DNA of 54,772 bases from DASVVT01 sp036386415 (GCA_036386415.1 DASVVT010000012.1:1-54772); one strand, 5' to 3'; numbered from the stretch's first letter, positions 9,078-17,643 are shown. Notes: generated from the sequence alone by a model not told the origin. Program-made: numbers and translations.

Positions 9078-10043
9078 ATGATCGGCTCGATATTTCGTTT
9101 GCTAATTCTCTCTCTTACTCTCGCCTTCGCCGCCTGTCCTGCGCTTGCGCAACAAGTTCAGGGGCAGGTGCGTCTGAGTGATGTGAACGCGCCGGCCTTT
9201 AACGTCCCCGTCGAGTGTACAGGCTCTATCTGCAGCGGCTATACATATACTGATCGCAACGGTAAATTCACCTGGAGATTTTCCAACCCGGGGCAAGTCA
9301 CCATCACCGTGGCCGTTCCGGGCTACATATTTGAGAGTCGATCGGTAACGCTGATCGACTTTAACTCAAGTGAGTACATGTTCTTCGTACTGAAGCCCGA
9401 TCCAAAAGCACCCAAACCAGCGGGCGCAGCAACTGGCGCACCCCCGGCCATTGACCCGAAAGTACCGGAACCCGCGCGCAAGGAGTATGAAGCGGGACTC
9501 AAGGAGGTAAATAGCGGAAAGCCGGAGAAAGCTATCCCGTATTTGGAGAAGGCCATCAGCCTGTACCCGGATTTTCTGGAGGCACAGTTGATGCTCGGCA
9601 CGGCTTACGCAGATGCCAAGCAATGGGATAAAGCTGAAAAGACGCTGCAACGCGCAATCGAGATCAATCCTAAACGGATCGAGGCTTATGTCGCGCTCGG
9701 CGAGGCGTATCGTCAGCAGAAGAAGTACGCGGAAGCCGAGAAGACGCTTCGGACTGGAGTGGAGATTGATGATAAGTCCTGGGCCGGGCACTATACGCTG
9801 GCGCGTGTCTACGTGGATGCGAATACTTTTACGCCGGCTGCCCCGGAGATCGAAAAAGCAAATCAGCTCAGGCCGGATTACGCTGAAGGCCATTTACTGG
9901 CGGCTAATATTTATCTCAAGACGCGCAATGCTGAAGGGGCACTCAAAGAGTTTCAGGAGTATTTGCGGCTTGATCCTAAGGGTAAGTTTGCGCCGCAAGC
10001 CCAAAACGCTGTGACGAAGCTCAAAGAAATGCTCAAGAAGTAG
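9078..10043 (+). CDS. Exported CarboxypepD_reg/TPR protein, paralog 3
   Basis: Third member of the tandem family, 321 residues from the ATG at 9078. That start is preferred over the in-frame ATG at 9027 because GGAGG (9066-9070) is correctly spaced and a signal peptide (cleavage near ALAQ) begins there. The carboxypeptidase-regulatory-like domain is at about 28-105 and contains the Cys pair ECTGSICSG. A Pro/Ala-rich linker is followed by TPRs at about 130-320, with the family end KEFQEYLRLDPKGKFAPQ. It is closed by a strong terminator at 10080-10116. Presumed an envelope scaffold protein; function unknown. Confidence 0.86.
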   Translation: MIGSIFRLLILSLTLAFAACPALAQQVQGQVRLSDVNAPAFNVPVECTGSICSGYTYTDRNGKFTWRFSNPGQVTITVAVPGYIFESRSVTLIDFNSSEYMFFVLKPDPKAPKPAGAATGAPPAIDPKVPEPARKEYEAGLKEVNSGKPEKAIPYLEKAISLYPDFLEAQLMLGTAYADAKQWDKAEKTLQRAIEINPKRIEAYVALGEAYRQQKKYAEAEKTLRTGVEIDDKSWAGHYTLARVYVDANTFTPAAPEIEKANQLRPDYAEGHLLAANIYLKTRNAEGALKEFQEYLRLDPKGKFAPQAQNAVTKLKEMLKK

Positions 10044-10079
10044 CGGTAGTTCCTGAACCATTTGAATTATCGGCATCGC

Positions 10080-10116
10080 GAGGGCCGGAAGCTATGGCTT
10101 TCGGCCCTCCTTTTTT
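10080..10116 (+). terminator. Intrinsic terminator of TPR paralog 3
   Basis: 13-bp stem (10080-10092 with 10097-10109) with one G-T pair, 4-nt loop, and T6 after one C. Confidence 0.95.
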
Positions 10117-10525
10117 AGCAATATAGCGTGAGCGAATCCTTCACTTCAGATCGGATTTCAACTGCGTGTGCCGTATAAGCCATTCAACACCACAGGCTCA
10201 GAGGATGTACAGGAAGTTGACCCTCTGTCTCTTTTGAGCCTGCGGTGTTGAGTTCTCCGCTCCTCCTACATTCATCTGGAATTTGATTTAAGTTTCAGCG
10301 CATCCTGCGCGCGGGGAGTATATGATAGACTTGTCACGTGTGACGAACACGCTTCAAATCTAATTAATGTTCATGCGTCTGGCTCTGCGCGACGTGGGCA
10401 TGATTGGCTGTGACCGCATAGAGCATATAATGAAATGCCTGCGCCGGTGAACGCATAACGGGACGCGATTTCTCAGGCGCGCTTGGTGTATGCTTCCAAA
10501 TTTATAGTTTGAAGGTCTGAGATCA
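10117..10525. other. Intergenic region before the HD gene
   Basis: About 410 bp without a gene, containing the inverted repeat listed separately at 10185-10250. A clear promoter was not identified. Confidence 0.4.
10185..10250. repeat. Inverted repeat with 16-bp arms
   Basis: CAACACCACAGGCTCA (10185-10200) pairs with 10235-10250 with one mismatch. The 34-nt loop itself contains GAGG and CCCTC words that could extend the pairing. There is no T tract. It resembles the other spacer palindromes of this window in size, but the arms have no clear short tandem period. Confidence 0.7.
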
Positions 10526-11830
10526 GTGTCGGAACGTATCTACCGCGATCCCGTCCATAACATTATCCGCCTGCGCACGAACACTGACGAAGGCCAGTTA
10601 ATGGTGCGCCTCATCGACGCGGCGGAATTCCAGCGGCTGCGTCGCATCAAGCAGCTTGGCCTCGCCCTCTTTACCTACCAGGGCGCCGAGCACTCGCGCT
10701 TCACGCACTCTCTGGGCGTGCTCCACTTGATGACGCGCGTGCTCGACCGTCTCGCTGAAAAGTACAGCATCAAGGAGGAGGATCGGGCGGCGGCACGCGC
10801 GGCGGCGCTCCTGCATGATGTCGGACACGGCAGCTTCTCGCACGTCATGGAGAAGGTGCTCGGATTTCATCATGAAGCGTGGACGGTGCGCGCCGTCTTA
10901 AGTGAAGAGACGGGGATCGGGCGCGTGCTCAAGCAGTATTCGGCGGCGCTTCCACACCGCGTCGCAAGCATCATCGAAGGGAAATTCCAGCCCGCCGCCC
11001 TGGCACAGCTAGTCTCCTCGCAACTGGACGTTGACCGGATGGACTACCTCTTGCGCGACTCGCTGATGACGGGCGCGAAATACGGCATCTACGACCTGGA
11101 ATGGATCATCAACGCGCTTCAGATCGACGAGGAGAATGATCGTATCTTTGTCGCAGCGCGCGGGCTCTACGCCGTCGAGGAATATTTGCAGGCGCGCTAT
11201 TACATGTTTCGCCAGGTCTACTTTCATCGCACGCTGCGCTCGGCGGAGGCCGTGTTGCGCTCTATCCTGCGCCGCGCGCTCAAGCTTCTGGAGGCTGGCC
11301 GTGAGGTCTGGTGCGCGCCCGGCACAGCCTTCGAGAAGGTGCTGCGCCGCGAGCCCCTGACGCTCACAGAGCATTTGGAGATGGACGATTCAGACGTCCT
11401 CTTCCACGTCAAGCAGTGGCAGGGAAGCCACGACGGCGTGCTCAGTGATCTCAGCCGCCGCTTCATCGAGCGCCGACTCTTCAAAGCGATTGACCTGGAC
11501 ATGCCCGAGGCGGAGCGCGCAGATTTCCTCGCGGCGGCGCGCGGTGCGACTGCCGAAGCGGGCTTCGCGCCCGAATACTATTTCATAGAAGATCACACGG
11601 GCGACGTTCCTTACTACTCTTACTACACGTCTGAGGGAGCCGAGCCGAAGGCGCTCATCTATGTCGAAGACGGCTATGCGCGCCCGCGCGTACGTGAGAT
11701 CAGCGAGGTGAGCGAGGCCGTGCGCGGGCTGCAACGTCCCTATCAACTACACCGCGTCTGCTTCCCGCCCGAAATCAAAGATAAGGTCTACGCGCTCTAT
11801 CACGATAAAGTAGTAGTCAGTAGCCAGTAG
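10526..11830 (+). CDS. HD-domain phosphohydrolase (YdhJ/SAMHD1-like)
   Basis: Predicted metal-dependent phosphohydrolase of 434 residues in the HD superfamily, close to the dGTPase-like/SAMHD1-like group. Visible ligands are the His of HSRFTHSLGV (about 54-63), the His-Asp pair of LLHDVGHGSFSH (H97-D98), and the Asp of QLDVDRMDYLLRDS. These give the H...HD...D arrangement. The N-terminal IYRDPVHNIIRL is a family signature. The start is GTG 10526. It is cytoplasmic, without a membrane segment. The substrate (nucleotide or nucleotide second messenger) is not determined by sequence. The last codons (VVVSSQ-stop) are written by the left arm of the heptamer hairpin at 11813-11946, so the native C-terminus has been reshaped by the repeat. 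Confidence 0.9.
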   Translation: MSERIYRDPVHNIIRLRTNTDEGQLMVRLIDAAEFQRLRRIKQLGLALFTYQGAEHSRFTHSLGVLHLMTRVLDRLAEKYSIKEEDRAAARAAALLHDVGHGSFSHVMEKVLGFHHEAWTVRAVLSEETGIGRVLKQYSAALPHRVASIIEGKFQPAALAQLVSSQLDVDRMDYLLRDSLMTGAKYGIYDLEWIINALQIDEENDRIFVAARGLYAVEEYLQARYYMFRQVYFHRTLRSAEAVLRSILRRALKLLEAGREVWCAPGTAFEKVLRREPLTLTEHLEMDDSDVLFHVKQWQGSHDGVLSDLSRRFIERRLFKAIDLDMPEAERADFLAAARGATAEAGFAPEYYFIEDHTGDVPYYSYYTSEGAEPKALIYVEDGYARPRVREISEVSEAVRGLQRPYQLHRVCFPPEIKDKVYALYHDKVVVSSQ

Positions 11831-11946
11831 CCAGTAGAAAACCGGTGGTCTCCGATCACATACTCGGTCAGGAATTCAAGCATGCAGCGAGCAGTAAAGG
11901 TAAAGCATCATTCAATATCAGCTACTGGCTACTGGCTACTGACTAC
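11813..11946. repeat. Heptamer hairpin HR1 (GTAGCCA type)
   Basis: The left arm at 11813-11837 reads as gtagtca-gtagcca-gtagcca-gtag. The right arm at 11922-11946 is its perfect 25-nt reverse complement and continues with further heptamers to 11953. The loop is 84 nt. The left arm forms the 3' end of the HD gene, including its stop; the right arm lies inside the signal-peptide coding region of the next gene. Confidence 0.93.
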
Positions 11947-12823
11947 TGTCTACTTGTTAATCTATGCCCTGGCAGCGTGCGCTTCCGTGAACGCGGCTGC
12001 GCGCCCGACGAGCGTGGCGGTGTTGGACTTTGGCGACACTGTGACAGGGCGACGCATGGCCGATAAGGTAGCGCTGGCGCTCGCTTCGGACGCGGCGCTA
12101 CTGCTGACGGATCGAGAAGAGAGTCGAGCTGCCGCCCGTGGCGCGGGCTACGCGGGCTCGCTGAACATGACGCTCGAAGAGGCGCGCGACCTGGGCGCGG
12201 CCATCGGCTCTGACTTCTATCTCACGGGCGACGCGCAGACCCTTCGCCGCTCGCCCTCCACAGGCCATGTTTTTTACGAAGCCTACGCTTCCATCTTCAT
12301 CGTCAGCGCGCGCACGGGCAGGCTCATCATCTGGGATCGACCGAGTTTCGAGGCCGGTACGCGTGAAGAAGCGGAAAGAGCGCTGCTGGCGGAACTGGGT
12401 CGCCGCGCCGTCGCGCAATATACGGCAGCCATCCACGCGGCTGAGGAGCAGGAGCGACAGGCGCGTGCTCTTTCGACTGCGCACGGAGCGCCCGTCATCG
12501 AAGAGGTTCCTGAAGAGGAGAGCCCCGCCGCTCGCGGCCTTCGTCCCCCGGCTCCCTATCGTCGCCTGCGCCCCTCTTACCCGGAGACGGCCTCGCGCGC
12601 CGAAGCCGAAGGAGTCGTCGATGTGCTGGTCGATATAGAAGCCAGTGGGGAGGTCAGTCGTGTTGAAGTGGTGCGCTGGGCTGGATTCGGATTGGATGAA
12701 GCGACCGTCCAAACCATCAGGCAGATGCACTTTCGCCCGGCCATGCGCGACGGCCAACCCGTCCCTATGCGCGCCCTGCTCCGTTATAACTTTCGCCGCC
12801 CGGCCAGAGAAATAAAAAGGTAA
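11882..12823 (+). CDS. Exported protein with FlgO/CsgG-like domain and TonB C-terminal domain
   Basis: Predicted envelope protein of 313 residues. The hydrophobic N-terminus (YWLLTTVYLLIYALAAC) serves as signal or anchor, and AAC resembles a lipobox. A domain at about 40-165 (SVAVLDFGDTVTG, ADKVALALASDAALLLTDREE, IGSDFYLTGDAQ) looks like the CsgG/FlgO/LpoB-type fold. Next comes a Glu/Ala-rich helix. A TonB C-terminal domain spans about 220-310 (YPETASRAEAEGVVDVLVDI, VEVVRWAGFGLDEATVQTI, FRPAMRDGQPVPM). Such exported TonB_C proteins are common in Acidobacteriota and need not energise transporters. The hydrophobic core is encoded by the right arm of heptamer hairpin HR1. An 8-bp gap separates it from the S41 protease gene downstream, so the two are probably co-transcribed. 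Confidence 0.82.
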   Translation: MQRAVKVKHHSISATGYWLLTTVYLLIYALAACASVNAAARPTSVAVLDFGDTVTGRRMADKVALALASDAALLLTDREESRAAARGAGYAGSLNMTLEEARDLGAAIGSDFYLTGDAQTLRRSPSTGHVFYEAYASIFIVSARTGRLIIWDRPSFEAGTREEAERALLAELGRRAVAQYTAAIHAAEEQERQARALSTAHGAPVIEEVPEEESPAARGLRPPAPYRRLRPSYPETASRAEAEGVVDVLVDIEASGEVSRVEVVRWAGFGLDEATVQTIRQMHFRPAMRDGQPVPMRALLRYNFRRPAREIKR

Positions 12824-12919
12824 AAGGAAGAATGCAAAGGCCAAGGCATTTCACAATTCGCATTTTATCTTGCGTCCTTCTCTTACTTTTTACCTTTTAC
12901 CTTTTGCCTTTTTACTTCG
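12814..12919. repeat. Heptamer hairpin HR2 (TTTACCT type)
   Basis: The left arm (aaaaaggtaaaagg, 12814-12827) covers the 3' end of the TonB_C gene and supplies AAGGAAG, the likely ribosome-binding site of the protease gene. The right arm at about 12884-12919 reads ctt-actt-tttacct-tttacct-tttgcct-ttttact, with period 7. About 13 bp are exactly complementary. The right arm is coding: it writes the hydrophobic core of the protease signal peptide. Confidence 0.8.
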
Positions 12920-14157
12920 TCGCCGCAGGTGACGCGAGCCCCGTCTCGACGGCAACGCGCGAGGGTCGCCTGGCAGTTTTCGATGATGTTTGGGAGACCG
13001 TACGTGATCGTTACTACGACCCTTCGCTTCACGGCATAGACTGGCAGGCGTTGCGCGCAAGGTTTCGCCCGCTGGCCTCAGATGCTCAAGGCACTGCCGA
13101 GTTCTACGCCATCCTGCGTCGCATGCTCGGCCAGTTGCGCGACGCACACACGCGCGTCTACGCTCCTGATGAAAAGTTCGACTGGCAGCACCCGCGCTTC
13201 ATCGGCGTGGGTCTCTCCGTGCGCGAAGTGGACGGCGAGGCGGTTGTCGCGGCGGTCGAGCGCGGGTCTGCTGCCGAGCGCGCGGGGCTTCGCGCCGGTC
13301 ATATCGTCAAGAGCCTGGACAATGAGGCTGCGCTCGACGTGTTCGCGCGTCGTTTGAATGATTCAGCGGGCGCTTCAACCCTGGCCGCCGCGCGGCTTCG
13401 CGCGATGGCGACCATTTTTGACGGCGCGCGTGATTCGACGGTGAGAGTCGGATGGATGGACGCGAGCGGGAAAGAGAAATTTGCCACTCTCAGGCGTGAA
13501 TGGCGAAAACGTGATGTCGCGCTGCGTGTACGGCGTGTGAATGGGGGCTACGGGGTCGTCGAGTTCGAGGCTTTCACGCAAAGCATCACGTTAGACCTGA
13601 TGCGCGCCCTGGCAGACAGGTTGAGCGGCGCGCGCGGCCTCGTCATAGACCTGCGCAACAATGGCGGCGGTGAGGCCGAGGCGATGATCGAGGTCGCCTC
13701 CATCTTCCTGCCCACAGGAAGAGACCTGGGGCGCTTCATAGATCGCACCGGGCGCATACAGTTAGAGCCGCAAACTCGCAATGCGATGCTCATGGCTGCC
13801 GATCCGATCACGCGATTTCAAGCTCCGGTCGTGATTCTCACGAGCGAGAGAACCTCAAGCGCGGCAGAGATTTTTGTCGCCGCCATGAAGGAGGCGCGCC
13901 GCGCCAGGACGCTTGGCACGACCACCTGCGGCTGCGTCCTCGCCATACGACGCCGCCACGCCCTGCCCGACGGTGGAGAGTTGGACGTGAGCGAGATGGA
14001 CTATCGCACGGCCAGCGGCATGCGTCTGGAAGGAACGGGCGTCGCGCCCGACGCGTTGATTCCTCTCGACATAAATGATCTGCGCGCAGGCCGCGACCGC
14101 GCACTGGAGCAGGCCATTCAATTATTGAAGTCTGGACATCAGCGGATCGTAGAATAG
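12832..14157 (+). CDS. S41-family (C-terminal-processing-like) peptidase with PDZ domain
   Basis: Predicted exported serine protease of 441 residues. An N-terminal signal sequence (LLLLFTFYLLPFYF) is followed by a helical N-domain, a PDZ domain at about 115-190 (VGLSVREVDGEAVVAAVERG, GLRAGHIVKSLD), then the S41 core. RGLVIDLRNNGGGEAEAM and SERTSSAAEIFVAA carry the predicted nucleophile Ser343. The Lys of the classical CtpA/Tsp dyad (TFGKG) is replaced: the equivalent stretch is GTTTCGCVL. This therefore belongs to the Lys-less S41 branch, like tricorn or NSR-type peptidases, or has altered activity. The start ATG 12832 follows AAGGAAG. The signal-peptide core is written in heptamer repeats (TTTACCT). 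It overlaps functionally with periplasmic protein turnover; the substrate is unknown. Confidence 0.88.
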   Translation: MQRPRHFTIRILSCVLLLLFTFYLLPFYFVAAGDASPVSTATREGRLAVFDDVWETVRDRYYDPSLHGIDWQALRARFRPLASDAQGTAEFYAILRRMLGQLRDAHTRVYAPDEKFDWQHPRFIGVGLSVREVDGEAVVAAVERGSAAERAGLRAGHIVKSLDNEAALDVFARRLNDSAGASTLAAARLRAMATIFDGARDSTVRVGWMDASGKEKFATLRREWRKRDVALRVRRVNGGYGVVEFEAFTQSITLDLMRALADRLSGARGLVIDLRNNGGGEAEAMIEVASIFLPTGRDLGRFIDRTGRIQLEPQTRNAMLMAADPITRFQAPVVILTSERTSSAAEIFVAAMKEARRARTLGTTTCGCVLAIRRRHALPDGGELDVSEMDYRTASGMRLEGTGVAPDALIPLDINDLRAGRDRALEQAIQLLKSGHQRIVE

Positions 14158-14161
14158 AGAT

Positions 14162-14251
14162 TTAAACGCCGGAGGTCGCAAAGTGCATCGCAAAGGAGTT
14201 AATACTTTGCGCGCCTCCAGCGTCTTCTTACTTCGCATCCTTTGCGTTTAA
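14162..14251. repeat. Nested palindrome, cgcaaag family
   Basis: CGCCGGAGG-t-CGCAAAGT (14167-14184) pairs with ACTTTGCG-cg-CCTCCaGCG (14204-14222). An outer TTTAAACGC (14161-14169) matches GCGTTTAA (14245-14252). The words cgcaaag/ctttgcg and gcgttta recur in the spacers at 15445-15516, 17917-18030 and 48404-48499. Confidence 0.75.
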
Positions 14252-14289
14252 TCGCCCCTTTCTCCTGAAAACGAGCGGAGGATTAGAAG

Positions 14290-15435
14290 ATGGATATACA
14301 GCCCTTCACCGTTCAGATTCCGCAGGCGACACTCGACGACCTAAAGGAGCGTCTGGCTCGCACGCGCTGGCCTGACGAGATCGAGGGCGCTGGCTGGGAC
14401 TACGGTTCAAGCCTGCCTTACATGAAGGAGTTGGTGGACTACTGGCAGACCGGCTTCGACTGGCGCGCGCAGGAAGAGTTCATCAACACGTTCGCGCACT
14501 TTCGCACACGTCTCGACGGCCTCGACATACATTTCATACACGAGCGAGGCCGGGGGCCTGATCCCATTCCGCTCATCATCACGCACGGGTGGCCCGGCTC
14601 ATTCTTCGAGATGTTGAAACTCATTCCCCTCCTGACAGACCCAGGCCGCCACGGCGCAGACCCGTCTCACAGCTTCGATGTCGTCGCTCCGTCTCTGCCC
14701 GGCTACGGTTTTTCAGATCGCCCGACAGAGCGCGGGATGTCCGAGCGCCCTATCGCGCGTCTCTGGGCGCAGCTCATGACTGAACGCTTGGGCTACTCTC
14801 GCTTCGGCGCGCACGGCGGCGACTGGGGCGCGGGCGTCACGGCCTGCCTTGGCCTCGCCTATCCAGACCGCTTGATGGGCATTCACGTCACCGCTCTGGA
14901 GTCGCCATACATCGGGGCGGGCGAGCGCGAGCTGTCCGAAGCCGAGCGCACCTTTCTTGAAGAGACCGAAGCGTGGAACGGGGCGGAGTACGGCTACGGC
15001 CACATCCAGCGAACGAAACCACAGACGCTCGCTTACGGGCTGAACGATTCTCCGGCGGGATTGGCCTCCTGGATCGTGGAGAAGTTTCGCTCCTGGAGCG
15101 ATTGCGACGGCGACGTGCAGCGCCGCTTCACAAGGGACGAGCTACTGACCAACGTGACCATCTACTGGGCTACGCAAACTATCAGTTCCTCCATGCGCCT
15201 CTACTACGAGGCACAGCACAACCCCGGCCTCTTCAAGCAGGGCGAGCGCATCACAGTGCCCTGCGCCGTCGCCCTCTTCCCCAAAGACATAGACCAGCCG
15301 CCCCGCGAATGGGCCGAGCGCGCCTACAACGTACAGCGCTGGACGCGCATGCCGCGCGGCGGCCACTTCCCCGCCCTGGAAGAGCCTGAACTGCTCGCCC
15401 AAGACCTACGCGCTTTCTTCCGAGGGCTGCGGTAA
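14290..15435 (+). CDS. Epoxide hydrolase (EHN-type alpha/beta hydrolase)
   Basis: Predicted epoxide hydrolase of 381 residues, adding water to an epoxide to give a vicinal diol. The N-terminal EHN segment at about 1-105 (PFTVQIPQATLDDLKERL, TRWPDE) is diagnostic. HGWPGS at H99-S104 is the oxyanion HGXP motif. GAHGGDWGAG contains the nucleophile Asp178. His359 in RGGHFPALE is the likely base, and PALEEPELLAQDLRAFF is a family ending. There is no signal peptide, so it is probably cytosolic. GGAGG sits just before the start ATG. It stands alone between two palindromic spacers. A role in detoxification of lipid or xenobiotic epoxides is likely but not shown. Confidence 0.93.
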   Translation: MDIQPFTVQIPQATLDDLKERLARTRWPDEIEGAGWDYGSSLPYMKELVDYWQTGFDWRAQEEFINTFAHFRTRLDGLDIHFIHERGRGPDPIPLIITHGWPGSFFEMLKLIPLLTDPGRHGADPSHSFDVVAPSLPGYGFSDRPTERGMSERPIARLWAQLMTERLGYSRFGAHGGDWGAGVTACLGLAYPDRLMGIHVTALESPYIGAGERELSEAERTFLEETEAWNGAEYGYGHIQRTKPQTLAYGLNDSPAGLASWIVEKFRSWSDCDGDVQRRFTRDELLTNVTIYWATQTISSSMRLYYEAQHNPGLFKQGERITVPCAVALFPKDIDQPPREWAERAYNVQRWTRMPRGGHFPALEEPELLAQDLRAFFRGLR

Positions 15436-15444
15436 AGCGGTAAT

Positions 15445-15516
15445 CTCACGCAAAGACGCAAAGGTGCAAAGAGCAGAGTTGCTTCTTCTCTTTGCGCCTT
15501 TGCATCTTTGCGTGAG
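15445..15516. repeat. Palindrome of 8-bp words (cgcaaaga/tctttgcg)
   Basis: The left arm is CTCACGCAAAG-acgcaaag-gtgcaaag; the right arm is ctctttgc-gcctttgc-atCTTTGCGTGAG. The ends at 15445-15455 and 15506-15516 are perfectly complementary, and the arms have period 8. It has the same build as the heptamer hairpins but a different word length. Confidence 0.85.
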
Positions 15517-15609
15517 GCTTAAACGCCTGCTGATGAAACAATACCCTCTGCACGTTCATCGTGCTATCATTCCCGGCTGACGCTTAAGCTTTAGGCGTGA
15601 ATCCTTCAC

Positions 15610-16851
15610 ATGCTGTATTTATCACAGGTGTTGGGTCGTCCCATACGCGATCTGGAAGGCGAGCGTGTGGCGACGATCAAAGATGTCATTGTGCGCCTCG
15701 GCGAGGAGGATCATCCGCCGGTGGCGGGTCTGGTCGCGCGCTATCGTCGTCGCGATTTCTTCCTCTCGCGCTGGCGTATCAGTGAGTTCAACGAACAGGG
15801 GGCGCGGCTCAACGCGGACATCCTTGATCTCAGACCCTTCGTGCGGCGCGAGAACGAGGTGCTGCTGGCGCGCGATGTGCTGGACAAGCAGTTGATAGAC
15901 GTGGACGGCAAGCGCGTGGTGCGTGTCAACGATGTGCAGTTGATAGACGTGGGGAAAGATTGGCGCGTGACGGGAGCGGATGTCAGCCTACAGGGTTTAT
16001 GGCGGCGGCTGCTGCCCGCAGGCTTTGTCGGAAGCGGACGCCCGGTGGAAGTGATCGACTGGTCAGATGTCGGCTACCTGGCGACGGATGCGGCGACCGT
16101 GCAGCTGAAATCTTCGAGCGACAAGCTGGCGCGTCTTCACCCCGTGGAGATCGCGCGGCTCACGGAGGCGCTCTCTTATCATCACGGGTCGGAGATCGTC
16201 GAGGCGCTGGATGACGAGACGGCAGCCGAGACGTTGGAAGAGATGCCCGCCGAGCGACAGGCGCGTATCATCGGCGACATGGACGAGGAGCGCGCCGCAG
16301 ACATCCTCGAATGGATGTCGCCGGACGAAGCGGCGGATGTCCTTGGCGACCTGCCCGAAGAGAAGGCCGAAGAGCTACTGGGCTTGATGGAGGGCGAGGA
16401 GCAGGCGGATGTCGCAGAGCTTCTCCCTTATGAAGACGACACGGCGGGCGGGTTGATGACCACGGAATTCGTCACGCTGCCGCGTGATTTGACGGTCGGC
16501 GAGGCGCTCATGCGGCTGCGCGAGATGGCCGAGACGCCGAACATGATCTATTACCTTTACGTCGTCGAGCGCGAAGAGTCCTGGAAGCTCGTCGGCGTGA
16601 TCGCCCTGCGGAGTCTCATCCTCGCAGACCCGGACGTGCCGCTCGAAGAGGTGATGCGCGACGATTTTCAGATGGCGCAGCCCGATGATGCAGCTCAAGG
16701 TGTAGCGCAGAAGATCGCCGAATATAATCTGCTGGCGCTGCCTGTTTTGGACGAAGCGGGCGACATCCTCGGCATCGTGACCGTCGATGATGCGATGGAG
16801 ATGCTCTTGCCCAAAGGTTGGCGGCAGCGCCTTCCGAGGCTGTTCGCTTAG
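15610..16851 (+). CDS. PRC-barrel / MgtE_N / CBS-pair regulatory protein
   Basis: Cytoplasmic protein of 413 residues with no membrane segment. Two PRC-barrel-like segments span about 1-75 (LGRPIRDLEGERVATIKDV) and 80-160 (LLARDVLDKQLIDVDGKRV). An MgtE N-terminal helical superhelix spans about 175-275 (EALDDETAAETLEEMPAERQ, ADILEWMSPDEAADVLGDLP, EEKAEELLGLMEGEE). A CBS pair spans about 285-405. In MgtE the N and CBS domains sense cytosolic Mg2+ and gate the channel. Here they occur without the channel and lie upstream of an Nramp-type transporter (18077), so the protein is probably a Mg2+- or nucleotide-sensing partner of it. The start ATG 15610 lacks a clear Shine-Dalgarno sequence. Interaction with the transporter is inferred. 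Confidence 0.88.
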   Translation: MLYLSQVLGRPIRDLEGERVATIKDVIVRLGEEDHPPVAGLVARYRRRDFFLSRWRISEFNEQGARLNADILDLRPFVRRENEVLLARDVLDKQLIDVDGKRVVRVNDVQLIDVGKDWRVTGADVSLQGLWRRLLPAGFVGSGRPVEVIDWSDVGYLATDAATVQLKSSSDKLARLHPVEIARLTEALSYHHGSEIVEALDDETAAETLEEMPAERQARIIGDMDEERAADILEWMSPDEAADVLGDLPEEKAEELLGLMEGEEQADVAELLPYEDDTAGGLMTTEFVTLPRDLTVGEALMRLREMAETPNMIYYLYVVEREESWKLVGVIALRSLILADPDVPLEEVMRDDFQMAQPDDAAQGVAQKIAEYNLLALPVLDEAGDILGIVTVDDAMEMLLPKGWRQRLPRLFA

Positions 16852-16863
16852 GTCAAAGCATTT

Positions 16864-17643
16864 ATGAAGAGGCAACAGACAGACTGGATCGCGCTGGGGC
16901 GAAAGTATCCTTTGGCCGCCGTCATTGTAGTTGTCCTTCTTCTTATCGGCTGCGTGGTTTACCTCTTTATCAGTTGGCGCTTGCGTGCCAACGCTCCAAA
17001 ACCTCCCGAAGCGGCGGGGGCTGCCGTGGCGCTCGAAAAGGCAGAGAAGCCGCAGCCCTTGAACGCTCCCTTCAAGGGCTGCCCGCCCGAAGGAGATGGA
17101 GGCGATCCTGTTCTCAATCGTCTCAAGAACCGGATCGACGAGGGCAACTACATCCCGGTCGCATTTGATACCATCGTGCAGCTTCCGTGGCCGGAAGCGA
17201 TTGAGCGAAGGAATCGTAAGAACTGGCCTGCGTCCGACGCCGCAGAGGTCGCGCGCTTCGAAGGAGCGCCGGTCGCCGTCGAAGGCTTCCTCGTCGGCTC
17301 CAAGCAGGAGGGGCCGGAATCTCCGAACTGCCACGGCGCGGATGCAGAGTTTCGTGATTTCCATATCTGGCTCGCGAAAACGGCGGGCGAAGACCGCAGC
17401 CATTCCATCGTCGTCGAGGTCACGCCACCGCTCAGGGATAAACATCCGAACTGGCGCACAGACAGGCTCGGTCAAATCAATAGAAGGGATCAAAGGGTTC
17501 GCATCAGCGGCTGGCTGATGCTCGACCCGGAGCACCCGGATCAGATCGGCAAGACGCGCGGAACGATCTGGGAAATACACCCTGTCACGAAGATCGAAGT
17601 GATGGACGGCAGTAGCTGGACGAACATAGACGATTTGAGATGA
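16864..17643 (+). CDS. Membrane-anchored protein of unknown function
   Basis: 259 residues. A single membrane segment lies at about 17-37 (AVIVVVLLLIGCVVYLF), followed by a Pro/Ala/Glu linker and then a globular domain at about 75-259. The globular part has an alternating strand pattern (APVAVEGFLVGSKQEG, DFHIWLAKTAGEDRSHSIVV, QRVRISGWLMLDPEHPDQIG), compatible with an OB-like or nuclease-neighbour beta fold, but I do not recognise a named family. Conserved-looking Cys and His (NCHGADAEF, DFHIWL) might bind a metal. It starts 12 bp after the MgtE_N/CBS gene, so it is likely in the same operon. A long frame on the opposite strand is only its shadow. Confidence 0.72.
   Translation: MKRQQTDWIALGRKYPLAAVIVVVLLLIGCVVYLFISWRLRANAPKPPEAAGAAVALEKAEKPQPLNAPFKGCPPEGDGGDPVLNRLKNRIDEGNYIPVAFDTIVQLPWPEAIERRNRKNWPASDAAEVARFEGAPVAVEGFLVGSKQEGPESPNCHGADAEFRDFHIWLAKTAGEDRSHSIVVEVTPPLRDKHPNWRTDRLGQINRRDQRVRISGWLMLDPEHPDQIGKTRGTIWEIHPVTKIEVMDGSSWTNIDDLR

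Noticed and set aside
16375..17580. 401-codon open frame on the minus strand
   Set aside because: Antisense to the MgtE_N/CBS gene and the membrane-anchored unknown protein; composition is Arg/His-rich with no recognisable domain and no ribosome-binding site. A shadow of GC-rich codon use.
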